Of a DNA stretch of 6,367 bases, positions 1-6,367 are shown in pieces. Under the pieces are notes generated by a model, which did not search any database, had not been told where the DNA came from, and saw only the letters and a program-made list of their open reading frames with translations. A program made the translations under genes and the position numbers. The stretch is from Frankiaceae bacterium. Lineage in GTDB: Bacteria > Actinomycetota > Actinomycetes > Mycobacteriales > SCTD01. How positions within the stretch are numbered: the stretch's first letter is position 1; each line of letters begins with the position of its first letter. Location: positions 1 through 6,367 of the forward strand of contig CANKBT010000183.1 in NCBI GenBank assembly GCA_947479995.1, written 5' to 3'.

Positions 1-53
1 CCCGACCAGATCTCACGCTCGACCGAGACGAGTGCGACGTCGAGCTCTGCCAC
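1..53 (-). CDS. atpC: ATP synthase epsilon subunit, N-terminal fragment (3' part beyond window)
   Basis: First 17 codons of the F1 epsilon subunit, the central-shaft subunit that contacts gamma and the c-ring and can inhibit ATP hydrolysis. The frame starts with GTG at 53 and reads (M)AELDVALVSVEREIWS, then runs off the left edge. The short stretch of beta-strand residues followed by an E/R-x-x-W/L-x-G type turn is the normal start of the epsilon beta-sandwich (family knowledge). The start is supported by a strong AGGAGG ribosome binding site 7 nt upstream and by position directly after atpD, the invariant place of atpC. It is separated from atpD by a 103-nt gap with a strong hairpin, so its expression may be set apart from that of atpD. 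The C-terminal helical domain cannot be seen. Confidence 0.9.
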   Translation of the reverse strand, partial: MAELDVALVSVEREIWS

Positions 54-60
54 CGGGGGT

Positions 61-66
61 CCTCCT
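61..66 (-). promoter_or_regulatory. Shine-Dalgarno site of atpC
   Basis: A perfect AGGAGG in the mRNA, 7 nt before the GTG start of atpC. It is the strongest ribosome binding site in the window and decides the choice of the GTG start. Confidence 0.85.
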
Positions 67-102
67 GGGTCTGTACGACGGTCGTCCTGAGACTAGCGGG
101 GA

Positions 103-143
103 CGCCACGGGCCGGTCACCGCGAGGGTGACCGGCCCGTGGCG
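103..143 (-). terminator. Strong intercistronic hairpin between atpD and atpC (terminator, attenuator or mRNA stabiliser)
   Basis: A perfect inverted repeat: an 18-base arm (103-120), a 5-base loop (121-125) and the exact complementary arm (126-143). It begins 13 nt after the atpD stop codon. The stem is very GC-rich and would be highly stable. On the transcribed strand no run of U follows it, so it is not a textbook intrinsic terminator. Since atpC follows with its own good ribosome binding site, partial termination (attenuation) or protection of the upstream mRNA 3' end is more likely than full termination. The structure is certain from the sequence; the function is inferred. Confidence 0.7.
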
Positions 144-156
144 GACGAGCGGGGTG

Positions 157-1590
<1,434 letters not shown>

Positions 1591-1595
1591 GACTG

Positions 1596-1607
1596 CCCCT
1601 TCCGGGG
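1596..1607 (-). promoter_or_regulatory. atpD ribosome binding site within a small hairpin
   Basis: In the mRNA the sequence CCCC-GGAA-GGGG (1607 down to 1596) can fold into a 4-bp GC stem closed by a GGAA (GNRA-type) tetraloop. The purine-rich ribosome binding site GGAAGGGG is the loop plus the 3' arm, 5 nt before the atpD ATG. The sequence is clear; whether the short stem forms in the cell and affects translation is inference. Confidence 0.5.
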
Positions 1608-1644
1608 TTGTTGAGGTCTGCGGACTGCGGGCGGTACGGGCGGG

Positions 1645-2538
1645 TCAGGCGTCGGCGAGCGCGGCGGCGCCGCCGACGATCTCGCTGATCTCCTGGGTGA
1701 TCTCGGCCTGGCGGGCCGAGTTGGCGGCGCGGGTGAGCGACTTGATGAGCTCCTCCGCGTTGTCGGTGGCCGCCTTCATGGCGCGGCGGCGCGAGGCCGA
1801 CTCCGAGGCCGCCGACTCCAGCATCGCCGCGAAGACGCGGGTCTGCACGTAGCGGGGCAGCAGGGAGTCCAGCAGCGCCTCCGGGGAGGGCTCGAACTCG
1901 TAGAGCGGCAGGGCGCCCTCCGGCGGCGGGGCGTCGCTCTCCTCGACGACCAGCGGCAGGACGCGCACGGCGACCGGGCGCTGGGTGAGCGCCGAGACGA
2001 ACTCGGTGAAGACGAGGTGGATCTCGTCGACGCCGCCCTCCTCGGTCGGCCGGCGGAACGCCTCGATGAGCGCGTCCGCCACCTCGCGGGCGTGGCCGTA
2101 GTCGGGCTGCTCGGAGAAGCCCGTCCAGCTGTCCTCGACCGGCTTCTGGCGGAAGCGGTAGTAGCTGACCGCCTTGCGCCCGACGAGGTAGTTGACGGGC
2201 TCCTTGCCCTCCTGGCGCAGGGTCTCCTCCAGGGAGGCGGCCTGCTTGAGCGCGTTGGCGTTGTAGCCGCCGGCGAGCCCGCGGTCGCTCGTCACGACGA
2301 GCACGGCGGCCCGGGTGGCCTGCTCGGCCTCGTTGACGAGCGGGTGGTCGATCGTCGACTGCGAGGCCAGCGCCGAGATGACCCGCGTGATCTCCCGGCT
2401 GTACGGCTGCGCGGCGCTCACGGCCGCCTGCGCCTTGGCGATGCGCGAGGCCGCGATGAGCTCCATCGCGCGGGTGATCTTCTTGGTCGACTGCACCGAC
2501 CGGATGCGGCGGCGGTAGACGCGGAGCTGGGCACCCAT
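1645..2538 (-). CDS. atpG: F1Fo ATP synthase subunit gamma (central shaft)
   Basis: The rotating central shaft that couples c-ring rotation to catalysis in the alpha3beta3 head. It has 297 residues, the normal range. The N-terminal helix (MGAQLRVYRRRIRSVQSTKKITRAMELIA in outline, residues 1-29) and the C-terminal helix pair as the coiled coil inside the head. The C-terminal gamma signature ITQEISEIVGGAAAL is at 280-294. The central Rossmann-like domain has VVTSDRGLAGGYNAN near 81-95. The ATG at 2538 lies only 3 nt after the atpA stop codon. No good ribosome binding site precedes it (only a weak GAAG 9 nt upstream), so translation is probably coupled to atpA. Around residues 162-172 it seems to lack the acidic loop described in mycobacterial gamma. 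It ends 54 nt before atpD. Confidence 0.98.
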   Translation of the reverse strand: MGAQLRVYRRRIRSVQSTKKITRAMELIAASRIAKAQAAVSAAQPYSREITRVISALASQSTIDHPLVNEAEQATRAAVLVVTSDRGLAGGYNANALKQAASLEETLRQEGKEPVNYLVGRKAVSYYRFRQKPVEDSWTGFSEQPDYGHAREVADALIEAFRRPTEEGGVDEIHLVFTEFVSALTQRPVAVRVLPLVVEESDAPPPEGALPLYEFEPSPEALLDSLLPRYVQTRVFAAMLESAASESASRRRAMKAATDNAEELIKSLTRAANSARQAEITQEISEIVGGAAALADA

Positions 2539-2541
2539 CGG

Positions 2542-4185
2542 CTAGCGCTTCGGGGGCGCGTAGCGGGTGATCTTCTCCTGGCCCTGCTCGCCCTCGCCGA
2601 GCGCCTCGGCCGGCTCCTCGCTGCCGCCCAGGCTGCCGCCGTCGGTGGGCGTGAACTGCTTCGTGAAGTCGCCGACGGCCTTCTCGAGCTGGCCGACCGT
2701 GTCGTCGTCGAGCTTGCCGCTGGACAGGATCGCCTCGTAGACGCCCTTGTGGCTGCGGGCGACGTAGTCGAGGAACTCGGCCTCGAAGCGCTTCACGTCG
2801 CCGACGGGCACGACGTCGAGGTGCCCGCGGGTGCCGGCCCAGATCGAGACGACCTGGCGCTCGACCGGGTACGGCGAGTACTGCCCCTGCTTGAGCAGCT
2901 CCACGAGGCGCTGGCCGCGCTCGAGCTGGGCCTTGGAGGCCTTGTCGAGGTCGGAGCCGAAGGCCGCGAAGGCCTCCAGCTCGCGGAACTGCGCCAGGTC
3001 GAGGCGGAGCTGGCCGGAGACCGACTTCATCGCCTTGATCTGCGCCGAGCCGCCGACGCGCGACACCGAGATGCCGACGTTGATGGCCGGGCGGACGCCG
3101 GAGTTGAACAGGTCGGTCTCGAGGAAGATCTGGCCGTCGGTGATCGAGATGACGTTGGTCGGGATGAACGCCGAGACGTCGTTGCCCTTGGTCTCGATGA
3201 TCGGCAGGCCGGTCATCGAGCCGCCGCCGAGCTCGTCGCTCAGCTTGGCGCAGCGCTCGAGCAGGCGGCTGTGCAGGTAGAAGACGTCACCCGGGTAGGC
3301 CTCGCGGCCCGGCGGGCGGCGCAGCAGCAGCGAGATGGCGCGGTAGGCGTCGGCCTGCTTGGACAGGTCGTCGAAGACGATGAGCACGTGCTGGCCCTGG
3401 TACATCCAGTGCTGGCCGATGCTGCTGCCGGTGTAGGGCGCGAGGTACTTGAAGCCGGCCGACGCCGAGGCGTTGGCGGCGACGACGGTGGTGTACTCCA
3501 GCGCGCCGGTCTCCTCGAGGGTCTTGACGAGCGAGGCGATCGTCGAGCCCTTCTGGCCGATGGCGACGTAGATGCACTTGACCTGCTTCTTCGGGTCGCC
3601 GCTCTTCCAGTTGTCGCGCTGGTTGATGATCGCGTCGAGCGCCACCGCGGTCTTGCCGGTCTGGCGGTCGCCGATGATCAGCTGGCGCTGGCCGCGGCCG
3701 ATGGCGGTCATGGCGTCGACGGCCTTGATGCCGGTCTGCAGCGGCTCCTTGACCGGCTGGCGGGCCATGACGTTCGGCGCCTGCAGCTCGAGGATGCGCT
3801 GGCCCTCGGCGGCGATCTCGCCCTTGCCGTCGAGCGGGTTGCCGAGCGGGTCGACCACGCGGCCGAGGAAGGCGTCGCCGACGGGCACCGAGAGCACGCG
3901 GCCGGTGCGGCGCACCGGCTGGCCCTCCTCGATGGCGCTCGGGTCGCCGAGCACGACGGCGCCGACCTCGCGGGCGTCGAGGTTGAGGGCCAGGCCGAGC
4001 GCGCCGCCCTCGAACTCGAGCAGCTCGTTGGCCATCGTGGAGTACAGGCCCTCGACGCGGGCGATGCCGTCGCCGACCTCGGTGACGGTGCCCACCTCCT
4101 CGCGGGTGGTCTCCGCGCTGTACGACGTGACGTACTGCTCGATCGCGGACCGGACGTCCTCCGGGCGGATGCTGAGCTCCGTCAT
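2542..4185 (-). CDS. atpA: F1Fo ATP synthase subunit alpha
   Basis: Non-catalytic nucleotide-binding subunit of the F1 head; it alternates with beta and supplies the arginine finger to the catalytic sites. It has 547 residues. Walker A is GDRQTGKT (172-179), Walker B is VLIVFDD (267-273), and the signature PAINVGISVS is at 366-375, followed by arginine finger R376 in SRVGGSAQ. The N-terminal residues 1-25 form the amphipathic segment expected to bind delta. Residues from about 510 to 547 form a charged, Gly/Glu-rich tail ending in APPKR, longer than in E. coli alpha (513 aa) and of the actinobacterial type. The frame stays open for 207 codons upstream, but that part lies across atpH in another frame and is not protein-like. 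The ATG at 4185 is chosen because MTELSIRPEDVRSAI matches the family start and AGGGAAG lies 6 nt upstream. Confidence 0.99.
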   Translation of the reverse strand: MTELSIRPEDVRSAIEQYVTSYSAETTREEVGTVTEVGDGIARVEGLYSTMANELLEFEGGALGLALNLDAREVGAVVLGDPSAIEEGQPVRRTGRVLSVPVGDAFLGRVVDPLGNPLDGKGEIAAEGQRILELQAPNVMARQPVKEPLQTGIKAVDAMTAIGRGQRQLIIGDRQTGKTAVALDAIINQRDNWKSGDPKKQVKCIYVAIGQKGSTIASLVKTLEETGALEYTTVVAANASASAGFKYLAPYTGSSIGQHWMYQGQHVLIVFDDLSKQADAYRAISLLLRRPPGREAYPGDVFYLHSRLLERCAKLSDELGGGSMTGLPIIETKGNDVSAFIPTNVISITDGQIFLETDLFNSGVRPAINVGISVSRVGGSAQIKAMKSVSGQLRLDLAQFRELEAFAAFGSDLDKASKAQLERGQRLVELLKQGQYSPYPVERQVVSIWAGTRGHLDVVPVGDVKRFEAEFLDYVARSHKGVYEAILSSGKLDDDTVGQLEKAVGDFTKQFTPTDGGSLGGSEEPAEALGEGEQGQEKITRYAPPKR

Positions 4186-4191
4186 GATCGG

Positions 4192-4198
4192 CTTCCCT
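4192..4198 (-). promoter_or_regulatory. Shine-Dalgarno site of atpA
   Basis: AGGGAAG in the mRNA, 6 nt before the ATG at 4185. It decides this start over the long upstream extension of the same open frame. Confidence 0.75.
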
Positions 4199-4213
4199 GC
4201 TCTCTTGTCCTGG

Positions 4214-4238
4214 GTGCGGTGCGGTGCGGTGTCGTGCG
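4214..4238. repeat. GTGCG pentanucleotide tandem repeat in the atpH-atpA gap
   Basis: Three exact head-to-tail copies of GTGCG on the plus strand (4214-4228), one degenerate unit GTGTC (4229-4233), then a fourth exact copy (4234-4238). In the mRNA these read as CGCAC units in the leader of atpA. The repeat lies between genes, so changes in copy number would alter spacing but no protein. Confidence 0.8.
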
Positions 4239-4253
4239 GGGTGGAGCGGCCGG

Positions 4254-5075
4254 TCAGCCGGCGAGGCGGCGGCCGACGTCGCGCAGCCGGCGCGACACGG
4301 TGCCGTCGAGCACCTCGTCGCCGACCGTGACCTCGACGCCGCCGAGCACGGCGGGGTCGACGTCGAGCTGCAGCTGGACCTGGCGGCCGTAGACCTGGGC
4401 CAGGGCGTTCGCCAGGCGGGTGGTCTGGGCCTCGTCGAGCGGCCGGGCGACGCGCACCCTGGCCACGAGGCGCTGGCGGCGCTGCGCGGCGAGCCGCGAC
4501 AGGTCCTCCAGGGCCGTCTCGAGCGCGCGGCCGCGGGGCCGCAGCACCGTGACCTCGACGAGCCGGACGGTGGCCGGGCGGGCCCGGTCGCCGAGCAGCG
4601 AGCGCACGAGCGAGGTCTTGCGGTCGTCCGGGAGCGCCTGGTCGGTGAGCGCCCGGCGCAGCTCCGGCTCGCGCTCGAGCAGCCGCGCGAAGCGGAACAG
4701 CTCGTCCTCGACGTCGTCGAGGGCGCCGTCGCCCTCCGCCGCGGTGAGCGCGGCCGTGGCGGCCAGCTCCTCGACGGCGGTGCGCAGGTCGCTCGCGCTG
4801 TGCCACGGCGAGGCGGCCAGCTCGCGCAGGGCGTCGAGCGGGGCCTCGCCGAGCTGGCCGGCGAACAGCCGCTCGACCAGGCCGCGCCGGCTCTGCGGCG
4901 TGGACGCCGGGTCGGTGAGGGCACGCCGCAGCGAGGGCTCGCGGTCGAGCACGCCGGCGACGGCGTACAGGCCCTCGCTGACCTCGCTGGCCCCGGCCGC
5001 CTGCGGCTGGGAGCCCACGCGCTCCTCGAAGCGCGCGAGCGCCTTCTTGAGCGAGTCGCGGCTGACGCCCTCCAT
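4254..5075 (-). CDS. atpH: F1Fo ATP synthase subunit delta, long actinobacterial form
   Basis: Peripheral-stalk subunit (OSCP equivalent) that sits on top of the alpha3beta3 head and ties it to the b subunits. It has 273 residues, about 95 more than E. coli delta but in line with other long actinobacterial delta proteins (family knowledge). The C-terminal domain includes VTVLRPR near 175-181 and a typical PAVLGGVEVTVGDEVLDGTV (241-260) close to the end, which is the delta/OSCP signature. The N-terminal part is mostly helical and contains two related segments, LDREPSLRRALTDP (43-56) and LEREPELRRALTDQ (133-146), 90 residues apart. The ATG at 5075 overlaps the atpF stop by one base (TGATG), and AGGGGAG lies 9 nt upstream. 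It is a separate gene, not fused to b as in mycobacteria. Confidence 0.97.
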   Translation of the reverse strand: MEGVSRDSLKKALARFEERVGSQPQAAGASEVSEGLYAVAGVLDREPSLRRALTDPASTPQSRRGLVERLFAGQLGEAPLDALRELAASPWHSASDLRTAVEELAATAALTAAEGDGALDDVEDELFRFARLLEREPELRRALTDQALPDDRKTSLVRSLLGDRARPATVRLVEVTVLRPRGRALETALEDLSRLAAQRRQRLVARVRVARPLDEAQTTRLANALAQVYGRQVQLQLDVDPAVLGGVEVTVGDEVLDGTVSRRLRDVGRRLAG

Positions 5076-5668
5076 CAGGCCCCGCTCCCCTGCGTGCCCG
5101 AGGTCTCGGGCGTGCGGGCGGCGGTGGCCTCGAGCTCGGCGAGGTAGCGGTCGACGGTGCCGCGCTGGCGGGCCTCGTCCTGCAGCGACTCCCCGACGAT
5201 GCGGCCGGCGAGGTCGACGGCGAGCGCCCCGACCTCGCGGCGCAGCTCGGCCAGCGCCTGCTGGCGCTCGGCGGCGATCTGCGCGCTGGCCGACTCGGTG
5301 ATGCGGGTCGCCTCGGTGCGGGCCTCGACCCGCGCCTCCTCGACGATCTCGGCGCGCTGGGCCTGCGCTTCGGTGCGGATGCGGCCCGCCTCCTCGCGCG
5401 CCTCGGCCAGCTGCGCCTGGTACTGCTTCAGCAGCGCCTGCGCCTCGGCGCGGTCCTTCTCGGCCTGGGCGAGCTTGCCCTCGATCCCGGCGGTGCGCTC
5501 GGCGAGCGTCCGGCGCGCGATCGGCATGACGTACTTCGCCATGAACAGCGCGAAGACGACGAAGGCGACGGTGCCCCAGACCAGCTCGTTCGTCGCCGGG
5601 ACGAGGAGCTCGCGGGTGCTCTCCTCGCCCTCCTCGGCGACGGCGAGCAGCATCTCGGAGCCGCGCAT
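5075..5668 (-). CDS. atpF: F1Fo ATP synthase subunit b (peripheral stalk)
   Basis: Membrane-anchored peripheral-stalk subunit that links subunit a to delta and keeps the alpha3beta3 head from rotating. It has 197 residues from the ATG. A short acidic N-terminus is followed by one membrane helix at about 29-47 (LVWGTVAFVVFALFMAKYV), then a long charged, Ala/Glu/Arg/Gln-rich helix (about 52-180) that forms the b-dimer coiled coil, and a flexible tail ending GTQGSGA. The ATG at 5668 shares its A with the atpE stop (TGATG). A GTG one codon upstream (5671, a GTGA overlap giving 198 aa) and an ATG six codons in are possible alternatives. None has a good ribosome binding site, so coupling to atpE translation is likely. 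The end overlaps the atpH start by one base. Confidence 0.96.
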   Translation of the reverse strand: MRGSEMLLAVAEEGEESTRELLVPATNELVWGTVAFVVFALFMAKYVMPIARRTLAERTAGIEGKLAQAEKDRAEAQALLKQYQAQLAEAREEAGRIRTEAQAQRAEIVEEARVEARTEATRITESASAQIAAERQQALAELRREVGALAVDLAGRIVGESLQDEARQRGTVDRYLAELEATAARTPETSGTQGSGA

Positions 5669-5901
5669 CACAGGAAGAAGAGCACGAAGCCGAGGATGGC
5701 GAGGGCCTCGACGATGGCGATGCCGATGAACATGTTGCTGCGCAGCACGCCCGTGGCCTCGGGCTGGCGGGCGATGCCCTCCAGCGCCTTGCCGACGAGG
5801 ATGCCGACGCCGACGCCGGGGCCGATGGCGGCCAGGCCGTAGCCGATCGTGTTGAGGTTGCCCTCGATCGCGCCTTCGGCAGCCAGGTTGATGAGCTCCA
5901 C
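5668..5901 (-). CDS. atpE: F1Fo ATP synthase subunit c (rotor ring proteolipid)
   Basis: Small membrane protein that forms the rotating c-ring; each copy carries one proton. It has 77 residues in a helical hairpin: the first membrane helix (about 15-42) contains the Gly-rich packing motif GPGVGVG (27-33), then comes the polar cytoplasmic loop ARQPEA (44-49) that touches gamma and epsilon, then the second helix (about 55-77) with the proton-carrying carboxylate E65 in IVEALAILG. P28 and A66 stand where sodium-type rings carry Gln and Ser, so proton use is inferred. The start is GTG at 5901, with AAGGGAA just upstream; no in-frame ATG is near. It follows atpB after 73 nt with a hairpin, and its stop overlaps atpF. 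Confidence 0.98.
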   Translation of the reverse strand: MELINLAAEGAIEGNLNTIGYGLAAIGPGVGVGILVGKALEGIARQPEATGVLRSNMFIGIAIVEALAILGFVLFFL

Positions 5902-5904
5902 GGG

Positions 5905-5911
5905 TTCCCTT
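5905..5911 (-). promoter_or_regulatory. Shine-Dalgarno site of atpE
   Basis: AAGGGAA in the mRNA, 3 nt before the GTG start (4 nt from the AGGGA core). It supports the GTG at 5901, although the spacing is rather short. Confidence 0.6.
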
Positions 5912-5924
5912 TCAGTGAGGCGGG

Positions 5925-5940
5925 ACGGGCGGTCGCCCGT
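5925..5940 (-). promoter_or_regulatory. Small hairpin upstream of atpE
   Basis: A perfect 6-bp inverted repeat (5925-5930 and 5935-5940) with a 4-base loop; in the mRNA it reads ACGGGC-GACC-GCCCGT. It lies in the atpB-atpE gap, 23 nt before the atpE GTG and clear of the ribosome binding site. Its function is unknown. Possible roles are mRNA processing or stability, or favouring ribosome entry at atpE, which must be made in the largest amount. Confidence 0.45.
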
Positions 5941-5974
5941 GCCGTCGGTACAGCTGGTGGTCGTGCGCCTGGTG

Positions 5975-6367
5975 CTAGTGCTCGTCGGAGATGGCGCCCG
6001 CGAGGTACACGGCCGTGAGCAGCGTGAAGATGTACGCCTGCAGGAAGCCCACGAGGGCCTCGAAGAACGTGAAGCCGATGCCCGCCGCCAGCGACCCGAG
6101 GCCGAAGACCGCGGTGTAAGGCACGTCGTCCTTGTAGCCGAACAGCAGGTACGTGGTGGCGGTGAAGAACAGCGCCAGGATGAGGTGGCCGGCCAGCATG
6201 TTGGCCAGCAGACGCAGGGTGAGCGTCAGCGGCCGGAGCAGGAACGTCGAGATGAACTCGATCGGCGTGATGAGCAGGTAGAGCGGCTTGGGCAGGCCCG
6301 GCGGCAGCAGGACGTGCTTGAGGTAGCCGCCGAAGCCGTGGTGCTTGACGCCCTCGGCGTTGAACAG
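5975..6367 (-). CDS. atpB: F1Fo ATP synthase subunit a, C-terminal 130 residues (5' part beyond window)
   Basis: Stator membrane subunit that forms the two proton half-channels against the c-ring. The frame is open from the right edge to a TAG at 5975, giving 130 residues; I translated the part upstream of the first internal Met (6199) by hand. It starts LFNAEGVKHHGFGGYLKH, followed by PIEFISTFLRPL-type sequence (more exactly TFLLRPLTLTLRLLANMLAGH). The essential arginine that faces the c-ring carboxylate (E. coli R210) is R52 of the fragment, codon 6212-6214. H61 stands at the E. coli E219 position, and Q110 in GFLQAYIF matches E. coli Q252. Three hydrophobic segments follow, and the protein ends AGAISDEH. 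It is first in this part of the operon, 73 nt before atpE; its start and ribosome binding site are not visible. Confidence 0.96.
   Translation of the reverse strand: MFNAEGVKHHGFGGYLKHVLLPPGLPKPLYLLITPIEFISTFLLRPLTLTLRLLANMLAGHLILALFFTATTYLLFGYKDDVPYTAVFGLGSLAAGIGFTFFEALVGFLQAYIFTLLTAVYLAGAISDEH

Noticed and set aside
75..85. 11-base palindrome ACGACGGTCGT before atpC as a possible operator or hairpin
   Set aside because: The arms are 5 bases with a single central base, so it cannot form a stable hairpin, and palindromes this short are common in GC-rich sequence.
2017..4392. Plus-strand open frame of 791 codons opposite atpG and atpA
   Set aside because: It spans two real genes and their junction in antisense. 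Its composition is low-complexity (Leu, Ala, Asp, Arg, Val), with no recognisable motif and no ribosome binding site found.
4186..4806. Upstream extension of the atpA frame (207 extra codons)
   Set aside because: The added part is Arg/Pro/Ala-rich, lies across atpH in a different frame, and the family start plus ribosome binding site at 4185 fit much better.
3287..4924. Minus-strand open frame of 545 codons across atpH and atpA
   Set aside because: A frame-shifted shadow of atpH and atpA with Arg/Pro/Ser-rich nonsense translation.
4224..5301. Plus-strand frames of 307 and 293 codons opposite atpH and atpF
   Set aside because: Antisense shadows with biased composition; the minus-strand frames here are clear delta and b subunits.
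5157..5729. Plus-strand frame of 190 codons opposite atpF and atpE
   Set aside because: Ser/Ala/Arg-rich antisense shadow crossing a real stop/start overlap.
5975..6199. A 74-residue protein starting at the internal ATG 6199
   Set aside because: This is only the end of subunit a. The same frame continues upstream to the window edge through the essential-arginine helix, so 6199 is an internal Met.

Overview
This window is most of a bacterial F1Fo-ATP synthase (atp) operon, all on the minus strand. In transcription order, from the high-coordinate end, it reads atpB (subunit a, 5' end outside the window), atpE (c), atpF (b), atpH (delta), atpA (alpha), atpG (gamma), atpD (beta) and atpC (epsilon, only the first 17 codons inside). 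This is the standard bacterial order B-E-F-H-A-G-D-C. No other gene is supported. The many long plus-strand reading frames are shadows of the real genes, a usual effect of very high GC content.

The organism is almost certainly a high-GC actinobacterium. G and C dominate third codon positions. The alpha subunit has an actinobacterial-type charged C-terminal tail. The delta subunit is the long form (273 aa, against about 177 in E. coli). The c subunit uses Glu as its proton carrier. atpF and atpH are separate genes, so this is not a mycobacterial-type operon, where b and delta are fused. I cannot name the genus from sequence alone.

Layout: 5975-6367 is the C-terminal part of subunit a. After a 73-nt gap with a small hairpin come c, b and delta (5901-4254), joined by two TGATG stop/start overlaps. 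After a 68-nt gap, U-free in the mRNA for 57 nt and carrying CGCAC-type pentamer repeats, come alpha and then gamma (4185-1645), separated by only 3 nt. After a 54-nt gap whose ribosome binding site lies in a small hairpin comes beta (1590-157). A 103-nt gap with a perfect 18-bp hairpin separates beta from epsilon. The longer gaps precede c, alpha, beta and epsilon; three of these (c, alpha, beta) are the multi-copy subunits. The 1-2 copy subunits b, delta and gamma are tightly coupled to the gene before them. This fits control of subunit ratio by translation and RNA structure.

Together a and the c-ring form the proton channel and rotor. The b subunits and delta form the peripheral stalk, alpha3beta3 is the catalytic head, and gamma and epsilon form the central shaft. 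All key catalytic and proton-carrying residues that fall inside the window are present, so the enzyme looks functional. No operon promoter is visible; it presumably lies upstream of atpB or atpI, beyond the right edge. I found no evidence of a novel system. The points worth a second look are the intercistronic RNA structures, an internal repeat in delta, and the alpha tail.
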